From positions 1 through 59,553 of the forward strand of contig CADBEA010000011.1 in NCBI GenBank assembly GCA_902793635.1: DNA of 59,553 nucleotides. The letters are read 5' to 3'. Below the pieces are notes generated by a model. That model saw nothing but the letters and a program-made list of their open reading frames with translations, made no database searches and was not told where the DNA came from. Made by a program: the position numbers and the translations under genes. Origin of the DNA: an uncultured Erysipelotrichaceae bacterium (GTDB taxonomy: Bacteria; Bacillota_I; Bacilli_A; Erysipelotrichales; Erysipelotrichaceae). Positions 6,470-14,527 of the stretch are shown piece by piece (within the stretch, counting starts at the first letter, position 1; each line of letters begins with the position of its first letter).

Positions 6470-8926
6470 TTATTTACCTTCTGAAAGTTCGTCAGAAGCG
6501 TTGATGATACGCTCAACGATGCCGTCTGCTTCCGGCATGAACAAAGTGACATAGCCCTGCAGGGATACTGCCTTGGCTTTCAGCACCCGGCTGCGCCTAT
6601 TAACAAAGATCAGACATTTCTGGCGGCCGTTGCGGGCTTCCTGGATCATATTGGCACCGGCACTGTTGCCGTCAAAGGCAAGCAGAACCGCTTTGCGCCG
6701 CTTGAAGATCTCATAGGCAAAGCTTTTATACAGTCCCATCGGTGAAACTTCAATCGCTGTACGGATCCAGAACGGCGCCTTGCGCAGATTATCCGCTTCC
6801 TTCCGGCTGATCATACGGGGCACAATAGCAAAGATCTGAAAACGTCCCTGATTCTGATCCAGCAGATATTTCTCATAACCGCTGAGCTGGTGGCCGATGA
6901 CAAAGAAGACTTTGTCCGGATCAGCCTTTTCCAGCAGGTCGTCGATCATCTGCAGACCTTCCGTATGAACGGATGTCACATGCCGGTCATTGTTGAAACT
7001 GCCGCCGCATACGACGATCGGCAGACCGTCTTCCGGCAGAGAGCGGATGCGGTCCGCCAAGGCCACGTCACTGATCACCCTGTCGTCTGTATTCTTCACT
7101 GACAACTCTTCAATTTCCGAAGAATCGATACGTTTCTGATAGTATTCCCGCCAGGACGTCAGCTCCGGCATCGCCTGCTGTTTCTCAGCAAATGCCTCTT
7201 CACTGATCAGGCGGACCTTTTCCTCGCTGTTTTTCATATGCTGCATCTCAGCCACGCTCAGATGCAGGAAACGCTCGAGAGCCAGCTGTTCATCCATCGA
7301 GTCCGTTCCGTAAAGAGCGCCGCCGTCGGTTCCCTGCACGCAGTTCAGACCGTATGACAGATAGGTCCTGAGCGGATGGTTCTTCATACTGCTGAGATTG
7401 TTCAGACGCACGTTGGAAGTAATCTGGAATTCCAGCACGGCATCGGTTTCCCGCAATGCTTTGATCAGTGCCTGGCCCTTGGCTGTCTGCAGATTGGCTG
7501 TATATAAACCGTGGCCGATGCGGATCTGCGGCATCTTCTGCCCTTCCCGCAGAGCATCCGTGACACAGCGGATACTGTTTGCGACATTGTCGCGCAGACT
7601 GTCATTTTCACCAGCATGGATGCGGACGACATAGCCCGGTACATCTTCGGCAATCCGGACGATTTCTCTGATCACCGGTGCAAGATCGCGGATGTCATTG
7701 ATTTCTTCACCGAGAATGTCACTGCCGGCAACATACGGATCATTGGCGATGGCCTTGAGGACCCGCAGGTTTTCCCGGAAATAATCGAGGGCAACCTGAT
7801 CCTTGACGATCGTCAGCGGAATCCGGCGGATCGCCGCCAGGAAACGCAGACGCACACCGGTTTCGGCATAAATTGCCGGCATGACCTGATGCACTTCATC
7901 CAGCATTTCCGCCGCGCCGTGTGTCTTGACCAGCGTCGTATCGGATATCTCCGCATAGACGATGCCGCGGGACTGATAACTGCGAGCGATCCACAGAAGC
8001 TTGTTCTGGAACAGGCTGTTGTTTGCATAGCGGGGATCTTCCTGATCCTTCAGCATCTGCCCAAGGATCCTGACAATGTCCTCATCCGGCAGCTGCTCAA
8101 TGTTTTTCAGTCTGATCGGACGGGTGGAAGGAACACCCTTGGTGAACACATAGCGGTACAGATATACCTTCTCCAGATTGGTAAAGACGGCCTGGCCGTC
8201 TTTCAGCACGGACAGGGAGGTGCGGATACGTGAAATATTGTAGGCGGCGTCCTTCAGATTATTCAGGATCAGATCCGCGAAGTTGATAAAGGTATTGTCA
8301 TCGATGCGCCGTTCCAGATATTTGCCTTCCAGACCGCAGCCGGCCTGCTGGACTGCTGCTTTTTCACGTCGTTCCGCCAGTTTCTCAAGCTGCTTTTTCG
8401 TGCATTTCAGCTGCAGTTTGCGGACATAGTAGAGCGGATAGCGGATCTGGTGCCGGAGGCCGAGGGCAATCAGTATATCGGCATTCAGATTGGCATTCAT
8501 ATGTGTATGCAGGTCCGTGGTGAATTTGCATTCCCGGCGGATATATGTCTTCACGATCGATTCATAGACACCCAGACGGTAATTCTTGGTCTGGCTCATC
8601 AGTGTTTTGGCAATGGAAGGAACCTGGGCCTTCATTTCGACCGTTCCGTCCGGATATATATTGGCCACCTTGGTATTGCCAAGGCGGAAAACGTAGACTG
8701 TCCGGTTATAGCCGTCGATATAGCAGGGAAGCGTGCCGCGGCTTACAAGCAGACCGTTCTCATCTTCCGAAAGAGGCAGTTCGCAGAGCCGGGCCAGATT
8801 GCGGATCAGATTGCCGGTATTATGATTCGGTGTCTTCAGGACATAATGAAGATCCTCTCCGTCACGGAAGAGGTCAACGATAATATCTTTTTCCTTGTCC
8901 AGATAAAAACTCTTCATGTACTCCAT
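6470..8926 (-). CDS. Large adenosine-deaminase-like protein with C-terminal Rossmann-like domain
   Basis: Protein of 818 residues, more than twice a normal adenosine deaminase. Metal and catalytic residues of the ADA fold are present in order: HTHMN (His140, His142), HAGE (His437, catalytic Glu440), IGHG (His472) and GTDGG (Asp534). Residues 1-130 and the 150-400 insertion are extra. Residues about 630-818 form a separate alpha/beta domain with VVCGGS near its start and DGNSAGANMIQEA towards its end, resembling SLOG/YspA-type nucleotide-binding folds (inference). Likely a purine or nucleotide deaminase; substrate unknown. Start at 8926 preceded by GAGGGAG. Cotranscribed with the radical SAM gene. 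Confidence 0.8.
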   Translation of the reverse strand: MEYMKSFYLDKEKDIIVDLFRDGEDLHYVLKTPNHNTGNLIRNLARLCELPLSEDENGLLVSRGTLPCYIDGYNRTVYVFRLGNTKVANIYPDGTVEMKAQVPSIAKTLMSQTKNYRLGVYESIVKTYIRRECKFTTDLHTHMNANLNADILIALGLRHQIRYPLYYVRKLQLKCTKKQLEKLAERREKAAVQQAGCGLEGKYLERRIDDNTFINFADLILNNLKDAAYNISRIRTSLSVLKDGQAVFTNLEKVYLYRYVFTKGVPSTRPIRLKNIEQLPDEDIVRILGQMLKDQEDPRYANNSLFQNKLLWIARSYQSRGIVYAEISDTTLVKTHGAAEMLDEVHQVMPAIYAETGVRLRFLAAIRRIPLTIVKDQVALDYFRENLRVLKAIANDPYVAGSDILGEEINDIRDLAPVIREIVRIAEDVPGYVVRIHAGENDSLRDNVANSIRCVTDALREGQKMPQIRIGHGLYTANLQTAKGQALIKALRETDAVLEFQITSNVRLNNLSSMKNHPLRTYLSYGLNCVQGTDGGALYGTDSMDEQLALERFLHLSVAEMQHMKNSEEKVRLISEEAFAEKQQAMPELTSWREYYQKRIDSSEIEELSVKNTDDRVISDVALADRIRSLPEDGLPIVVCGGSFNNDRHVTSVHTEGLQMIDDLLEKADPDKVFFVIGHQLSGYEKYLLDQNQGRFQIFAIVPRMISRKEADNLRKAPFWIRTAIEVSPMGLYKSFAYEIFKRRKAVLLAFDGNSAGANMIQEARNGRQKCLIFVNRRSRVLKAKAVSLQGYVTLFMPEADGIVERIINASDELSEGK

Positions 8927-8999
8927 CTGCTGTTTCTCCCTCAGATTACCGTTATTGTACCTGCCCGGCATGGAAACTGCCAGTCCTGTCATAAGAAAA

Positions 9000-9016
9000 G
9001 ACCGGCTGAACCGGTC
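9000..9016 (-). terminator. Terminator after the FemABX gene
   Basis: GACCGG-CTGAA-CCGGTC; followed on the minus strand by TTTTCTTAT. Separates the FemABX gene from the deaminase-like gene. Confidence 0.75.
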
Positions 9017-9022
9017 ATAATC

Positions 9023-10270
9023 TTATTTCTTTACAGTTTTGTACAGCTTGTATGCCAATTTGTTCACCGGCAGGATGAATTCACCAAGCAGCTGTTCGAC
9101 CTGACCGCCGAAACCGCGCTTGAATTCATAGACACCGTAATCCGATGCGTCTTTGGAGAAATCACCGGAGATACCGTAGAAATTGTAGCGGGGAATCTGA
9201 TGCTCGATCGCATAGCGGATAATCGCCAGCTGAATCGCATACGGTGCGTAGTATTTGCGGAATTCATCGTTGACGGCACTGTAGAGATAGATGATCTCAT
9301 TCTCATAGATGATGAAGAACGAGGCGGCCATCTCGAGAAGCGTGCCGTGTTCCTGTTCCATTTCGTCCGCTTCTTTGTATTTGGCGGCGTTCAGGTCCAG
9401 TGCTTCCTGGGTGACTTTCTTTTTCTTCTGGAATTTCTTGGAGCCGGGCATTTCCGTCAGTTTGGCGTCGACTTCCGCCATTTCCTGATCCAGCTGTTCT
9501 TTTTCGGCATCCAGACGTTTGCGGAATTCATTCAGGTCCAGATAAGCAAGCAGTACTTTGGCGTGTTCACCATACGCTTCCGCCTGCCGGCGGTAGAATT
9601 CTGGTTCGCGCATCGCGAAACCGCGCTTCCGGGAGGTTTCCTCTTCCATGCGGATAAAGATATCGATTTCCGAAGGATCCAGTTCCCTGACCTGAATGCC
9701 CTGTTTCTGTGTCCGGTTGGCCGACCAGCGGGTCTGCTGGTCCATATCCTTCAGCACCTGGGCTTCGTTCCGGCCTGTCAGATCCATGGCAAAGACCCAG
9801 CTGATGGCTGTAAAAGCGGAATAATCCGTCGGGAAACCCTGATGTTCATAGCCAAGACTCTGCAGGAAAGCCATGATGTCGCTGTTGTCATAACCGCCTT
9901 CCACAAGATTTCCGTCAATATCTCTTTCCCGGTAGTTCATATTGGGATTGATCAGCATATACATGACCTTTTTGCCGGCCAGGTATTTCTTCAGCTCTTC
10001 GGTAAAGAACCGGATCGTGTCCTGATCACGGTAATCGGCAAGGAAGCCGCTCTGGGCATGACAGAACTTGTAGATCTTCATGACCGGAATATATGTCAAT
10101 GGTGTCGCGGCGATCAGCCGGCCGTCTTCTCTGATGCCGGCATACTCCGTTTCCCATCCGTTCATCTGTTTCAGATGGATCGCTTCCGTTGAATTCAGAA
10201 AACTGCGCAGTTCACTCTGTTTCTGAAACTGACTGTATTCTTCTTCCGAAAGCAGACAGAATTCTTTCAT
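9023..10270 (-). CDS. FemABX-family aminoacyltransferase (peptidoglycan interpeptide bridge)
   Basis: Members of this family transfer amino acids from aminoacyl-tRNA to the lysine side chain of lipid II to build the cross-bridge. The 415-residue protein has the two GNAT-like halves and, at about residues 245-305, a charged coiled-coil insertion (LDAEKEQLDQEMAEVDAK) like the tRNA-synthetase-like arm of FemA/MurM. The C-terminal half includes YNFYGISGDF and YEFKRGFGG, typical of the family. GGAGGTG precedes the ATG. Monocistronic. Which amino acid is added is unknown. Confidence 0.88.
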   Translation of the reverse strand: MKEFCLLSEEEYSQFQKQSELRSFLNSTEAIHLKQMNGWETEYAGIREDGRLIAATPLTYIPVMKIYKFCHAQSGFLADYRDQDTIRFFTEELKKYLAGKKVMYMLINPNMNYRERDIDGNLVEGGYDNSDIMAFLQSLGYEHQGFPTDYSAFTAISWVFAMDLTGRNEAQVLKDMDQQTRWSANRTQKQGIQVRELDPSEIDIFIRMEEETSRKRGFAMREPEFYRRQAEAYGEHAKVLLAYLDLNEFRKRLDAEKEQLDQEMAEVDAKLTEMPGSKKFQKKKKVTQEALDLNAAKYKEADEMEQEHGTLLEMAASFFIIYENEIIYLYSAVNDEFRKYYAPYAIQLAIIRYAIEHQIPRYNFYGISGDFSKDASDYGVYEFKRGFGGQVEQLLGEFILPVNKLAYKLYKTVKK

Positions 10271-10311
10271 AATAAATCACCTCCACAGGCTATTCCATTA
10301 TATATAAGTTG

Positions 10312-10345
10312 CTGAAAAAGGCAAAAAAGCAGCTTCCTTTTTCAG
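10312..10345 (-). terminator. Terminator-like hairpin after the Na/Pi gene
   Basis: CTGAAAAAGG / CCTTTTTCAG, a 10-bp stem overlapping the stop codon. A/T-rich, no long T run, so moderate support. Confidence 0.45.
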
Positions 10346-12183
10346 GCAGCCGCTTCCGCTTCTTTCGTTTCCGATTTTGGCATACTGACAATTCTCACCA
10401 TGTCAAAATACTTGTCATATTCCAGTTCGTACTCCGCCGCATATTCCTGATCGGGACGATGATGCAGGTTATGAATATAGCGGTGTTCCATACCGCGGAT
10501 ATAGTTGTCTTCCCGGGCCAGCATATACACGCCCAGATCCGAACACTGGTCGGAAATACGTTCCAGGTTCTGCAGTATCTCCTGATAATCCAGCGCGGCG
10601 TTGGTATTGCATTCCTGTCGCTTGACGCGGGCGATATGCCGTTCTTTCAGTTCGTCGATCAGTTCGTCAATGACTTCTTCCAGCGGTTCGATCAGACGGG
10701 CCAGTTCAGTCTTGTCTTCACTGTAGGCAGTGACCGTACGGCCGAGGATCTGATTGACAGCCATGAAGGCGATCGGCAGCTCCGCTTTCGCATAATCCGA
10801 CAGTTCCAGATTCGTTTCCTGCATATGCCGGATACTGCCAAGGATATTAATGGCAAGGTCCCCGATTCTCTCGAAACAGATGATCGCTTTCATCTGGAAA
10901 TTCTGATTCTGTTCATCCTGTTCCGTGGTAATATACGGTGACACTTCCACAAGATACTGATTGCCCGCATCCGCCATCCGGTCGAGGGCGTTTTCCCGGT
11001 TGTTGATCTTCTGGACCTTTTTGTCATCCGGATTTTTCATGAGATCTATGGTATCCGTATAGTTCTTAAGGGCGCTTTTTCCCATATGAGCAATCAGATG
11101 ATGCGACTCATTCAGAGCCAGACCGGGATTGGTCAGCAGCAGCGGATCCAGCTCACGTACCAGTTTCTCGTTTTCTTCCTCTTCCGGATCCACGGCCGCG
11201 TCTTTGACAAGCATCTCGGAAATCCTGGCAAACACACCTGTAAAGGGCAGCAGGACAACCGCCGGAATCAGACGGAAGAGACCATGTACATTGGCGACAC
11301 CGCCGGAATCCAGAACCGCGAACCAGATATCGTCATTCAGGATCCTGGTGCTGCGCAGGATAAACAGGGCCGCGACGATCAGGACCAGAGCAAACACATT
11401 GTAGATAATATGGATCAGCACGGTGCGGATCTGTTCTTTTTTGGCGCCGATGCGGCAGACAAAATACGTCGTCAGGCAGTCACCGATATTGACGCCGAGA
11501 ATGACCGCGAAAACGGCACAGAAACGGACGCCGACCGAACTGGCGATCGACTGCAGAATGCCGACGACCGCGGAAGAACTCTGGATAATGCCGGTCGTGA
11601 TCACACCGGCCAGAAAACCCAGGAAGTAATTGTTTTCAAACGATACCAGAAAGCCGCTGAGAACTTCGCTCATCGAACTGACGGACGCGCTCATGTTCAT
11701 CAGACCGACGAACAGAATACCGAAGCCCATGCAGATGGTGCCGGCGTTTTTAGCCTTGCGGGTGCCGACAAACATGATCATGATGATACCAATGATCAGA
11801 GCCATCGGTGCCAGGTTATCCGATTTGAAAAAATACAGCAGACTGGTCGAACCGGCATTGAGGTCCATCAGCCGGATGATCTGGGCCGTGATGCTGGTAC
11901 CGACATTGGCGCCGAGAACGATACCGATCGACTGCCGGAAGGTCAGAAATCCGGCGCCTACCAGACCGACTGTCAGAACGATCGTCGCGGTTGAACTCTG
12001 GATCATGCAGGTCACCAGAAGGCCAAGAATAAAGCCCATATAGGATTTATTCGTCACCTTGGCCAGGGCCGCTTTCAGGGCGCCGCCGGAGCTGCTCTTC
12101 AGACCGTCGCCCATGATCCGCATGCCGTACAGGAACAGCGCCAGACCGCCGAGCAAAGACACTATTTTATAAAACATATCCAT
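10342..12183 (-). CDS. Na/Pi cotransporter-family protein with PhoU-like C-terminal domain
   Basis: 613-residue membrane protein. The N-terminal ~310 residues contain the inverted repeat of NptA/PF02690-type transporters with paired QSS motifs (QSSTATIVL and QSSSAVVG). The C-terminal ~230 residues are hydrophilic, helical and PhoU-like (NRENALDRM, CFERIGDLA). Proteins of this layout are predicted sodium-dependent phosphate carriers whose PhoU domain may sense or gate flux; in some bacteria they act on other anions. Monocistronic; a GAGAGGAG ribosome site precedes the ATG. Confidence 0.88.
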   Translation of the reverse strand: MDMFYKIVSLLGGLALFLYGMRIMGDGLKSSSGGALKAALAKVTNKSYMGFILGLLVTCMIQSSTATIVLTVGLVGAGFLTFRQSIGIVLGANVGTSITAQIIRLMDLNAGSTSLLYFFKSDNLAPMALIIGIIMIMFVGTRKAKNAGTICMGFGILFVGLMNMSASVSSMSEVLSGFLVSFENNYFLGFLAGVITTGIIQSSSAVVGILQSIASSVGVRFCAVFAVILGVNIGDCLTTYFVCRIGAKKEQIRTVLIHIIYNVFALVLIVAALFILRSTRILNDDIWFAVLDSGGVANVHGLFRLIPAVVLLPFTGVFARISEMLVKDAAVDPEEEENEKLVRELDPLLLTNPGLALNESHHLIAHMGKSALKNYTDTIDLMKNPDDKKVQKINNRENALDRMADAGNQYLVEVSPYITTEQDEQNQNFQMKAIICFERIGDLAINILGSIRHMQETNLELSDYAKAELPIAFMAVNQILGRTVTAYSEDKTELARLIEPLEEVIDELIDELKERHIARVKRQECNTNAALDYQEILQNLERISDQCSDLGVYMLAREDNYIRGMEHRYIHNLHHRPDQEYAAEYELEYDKYFDMVRIVSMPKSETKEAEAAA

Positions 12184-12205
12184 ATGTTTTATCTCCTCTC
12201 TCAGA

Positions 12206-12231
12206 AAAGCACAGTATGTCTACTGTGCTTT
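12206..12231 (-). terminator. Terminator after murI
   Basis: AAAGCACAGTA / TACTGTGCTTT, an 11-bp perfect stem with a 4-nt loop, followed by TTCT on the minus strand. Confidence 0.7.
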
Positions 12232-12294
12232 ATAATGATCTGTTTTTCTCAACTATTGTAGCAGATTCCTGTGTTTTTAATACACAGAAAATCT

Positions 12295-13101
12295 TCAGAC
12301 TCTGACAAGTTCCGCTTCCGCCTGGATCTCATCACCCAGGAAAAGCACGGCGTTTTCATGGAAATGGTCAGGATCGTCACTGACATAATAGCGACGGGTG
12401 CTGCCCGGTGTCTCCTTCAGAAGATCCTGTTCAACCAGACTTCTGCGCAGTGTTTCCGCGGCCGCTTCCGAAGAAGAGATAATATTCAGATCGGGAACCA
12501 GCGAAGAGATCGCATCCATCAGCAGCGGATAATGCGTGCAGCCAAGCACGATCGTGTCCACGTCATGAACGAGAAGCTTATCAAGATATTCCTGCAGTAC
12601 CGTCGTAACGACGATATCGTCTTTCCTGTAACGGCCGTTTTCCACCAGCGGCACCAGCAGCGGGCAGGCCAGCGAGAAGACTTCAGCATTTTCGTTGTAC
12701 CAGTGAATGGTCCGCGTATAGGCCTGTGAGCGGACTGTCGCAGCTGTCGCCATGACACCGATCCGGTTATTGCGGGTCGTTCTGGCAGCCATGTGGGAAG
12801 CCGGTTCAATAACACCGTAAATCGGTATGTCAAACTGTTCTTCCAGGGTTCCCTTGGCAACCGAATCCGCTGTATTGCAGGCAATGACCAGCGCCTTCAG
12901 ATCAAATTTGGACAGAAAGGTCACGTCATTGACGGCGTATTCACGGATCTGCTTTTCACTTTTCGTGCCATAGGGAAGATGGGCCGTGTCACCGAAGTAA
13001 ATAATATTTTCATTCGGCAGTGACTTCATGATACTGCCGGCAACCGTCAGGCCGCCGATACCCGAATCAAAGACGCCGATATAACCTTCTTTATTGCTCA
13101 T
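12295..13101 (-). CDS. murI: Glutamate racemase
   Basis: Converts L-glutamate to D-glutamate for peptidoglycan. The 268-residue protein begins with GVFDSGIGGLTV and has both catalytic cysteines in their usual contexts, ACNTAD and GCTHYPLL. Its ATG overlaps the stop of murD (ATGA), so the two are translationally coupled; MurD adds the D-Glu that MurI makes. Confidence 0.96.
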   Translation of the reverse strand: MSNKEGYIGVFDSGIGGLTVAGSIMKSLPNENIIYFGDTAHLPYGTKSEKQIREYAVNDVTFLSKFDLKALVIACNTADSVAKGTLEEQFDIPIYGVIEPASHMAARTTRNNRIGVMATAATVRSQAYTRTIHWYNENAEVFSLACPLLVPLVENGRYRKDDIVVTTVLQEYLDKLLVHDVDTIVLGCTHYPLLMDAISSLVPDLNIISSSEAAAETLRRSLVEQDLLKETPGSTRRYYVSDDPDHFHENAVLFLGDEIQAEAELVRV

Positions 13102-14435
13102 AATTCATTCACGATCTTCTTGAAGTGAAGACCTCTTTCCTCAAAACATGAATACTGATCAAACGACGAAGTGGTCGGTGAAAGCAGCACGGTATCGCCG
13201 CTGACCGCCAGATCTTTCGCCAGATGCGTCGCTTCCACCAGATCAGTGACAACATGCGCTTTGTCGCCGACCAGATCGGTGGCGATACGCCGGCCGGAAG
13301 CGCCGTAGCCGATGACTTCCTTCACACAGCCGAGATGCTTTTTCATCTCATCCATGGACAGTCCCTTCTCATAGCCGCCGACCAGCAGGATGACACCATG
13401 GTCAAAAGCCTTCAGCGCGGTGATCGTGGCATCGGTATTGGTGCCTTTCGAATCGTTGTAGTATTTGACGCCGTCCAGTTCACGGACAAATTCAATACGA
13501 TGTTCCACACCCTGGAAACCATAGACCACTTCCCTGATCACATCAGCGTCAATGCCGATACAGGTACAGGCGGAAGCAGCGACGATGATATTCTGCAGAT
13601 TATGCATGCCGACCAGACGGATGCGGGAAATCTCAAGCATCTTCTCACCGTTGATGACGAGCCAGCCGTCTTCAATGTGGCTGTCCGCTTCCTTCTTTTC
13701 CAGAGAGAAGGTCAGCACACGGCAGGGAATCGGCCGCCGTTCCGTATAGGATATGACATTGTCGTCATCGAGATTGCGCAGGAATACTTCTTCCCCTTTC
13801 ATGTTTTCATAGACTCTCGTCTTGGAAAGGTAGTAGTTTTCCAGACCGCCCATGGAATCGACATGATCCGGTGTCAGGTTGGTAATGACCGATACTTCCG
13901 GTTCGAATGTATCAATATCAACCAGCTGACCCTGTGATATTTCCAGGGCAATATAATGACCTGCCTCTTCCAGCATGTTGTTGTCGAGAACCACCTCGCA
14001 GAGCGGAATGCCGATATTGCCAGCGACATGTGCCTTATCACCGTAGACCTTTTTCAGGATCTCATAGACAAGTGTCGTGGTCGTTGTCTTGCCGTTGGTG
14101 CCGGTGATTGTAATATAGTGCTGTCTGGCAGCTGTCTGATACGCCAGTTCAATTTCAGTAATGACGGGAATGCCGCGCTCATGGAGACGTTTGATAAACG
14201 GACTGACCGGCGGAACTCCGGGGTTCTTGATCACCAGGTCATAATCTCCTTCAAATACAGCATCATCCTGACCGACGATTTTTACGCCGATCTCATCAAG
14301 ATATGTTCTGTCTTTGATCTCACTTCTGTCACTCAGTGTGATATCCTGCACACCGATTTCATGGAGCAGCCGGATCGCGGCCATACCGCTGCGGGCAAGA
14401 CCGATGACCAGTACTTTCTTTTCTTTCAGATTCAT
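13098..14435 (-). CDS. murD: UDP-N-acetylmuramoyl-L-alanine--D-glutamate ligase
   Basis: ATP-dependent cytoplasmic ligase adding D-glutamate to UDP-MurNAc-L-Ala. Visible: the N-terminal nucleotide-binding motif GLARSGMAA, the Mur-ligase P-loop GTNGKTTTTT and the C-terminal segment YNDSKGTN. Length 445 residues, normal for the family. I place the start at 14435 because GAGGA is 6 nt upstream; ATGs two and seven codons earlier lack spacing or signal. Coupled to murI. Confidence 0.96.
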   Translation of the reverse strand: MNLKEKKVLVIGLARSGMAAIRLLHEIGVQDITLSDRSEIKDRTYLDEIGVKIVGQDDAVFEGDYDLVIKNPGVPPVSPFIKRLHERGIPVITEIELAYQTAARQHYITITGTNGKTTTTTLVYEILKKVYGDKAHVAGNIGIPLCEVVLDNNMLEEAGHYIALEISQGQLVDIDTFEPEVSVITNLTPDHVDSMGGLENYYLSKTRVYENMKGEEVFLRNLDDDNVISYTERRPIPCRVLTFSLEKKEADSHIEDGWLVINGEKMLEISRIRLVGMHNLQNIIVAASACTCIGIDADVIREVVYGFQGVEHRIEFVRELDGVKYYNDSKGTNTDATITALKAFDHGVILLVGGYEKGLSMDEMKKHLGCVKEVIGYGASGRRIATDLVGDKAHVVTDLVEATHLAKDLAVSGDTVLLSPTTSSFDQYSCFEERGLHFKKIVNEL

Positions 14436-14494
14436 ATTCATTCCTCGCCAGACCATTATAAACCACTATGTGTTTTTTTTCATTGTTCACCGGT

Positions 14495-14524
14495 AAAAAC
14501 AGACTGCCTGCCAGGCAGACAGTC
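14495..14524 (-). terminator. Terminator after the S9 peptidase gene
   Basis: Imperfect stem GACTG-C-CTGCC / GGCAG-A-CAGTC followed on the minus strand by GTTTTT. Confidence 0.75.
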
Positions 14525-14527
14525 CGC

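Noticed and set aside
6470-8926. A RADAR-type defence system
   Set aside because: The deaminase is of similar size to RdrB, but there is no AAA+ RdrA partner or other defence gene nearby; neighbours are a radical SAM protein and housekeeping genes. Kept only as a comparison.
8450-10192. 580-codon open frame on the plus strand across the deaminase and FemABX genes
   Set aside because: It is antisense to two well-supported genes with clear motifs and ribosome sites, has no recognisable domain and spans a terminator; a shadow of biased codon use.
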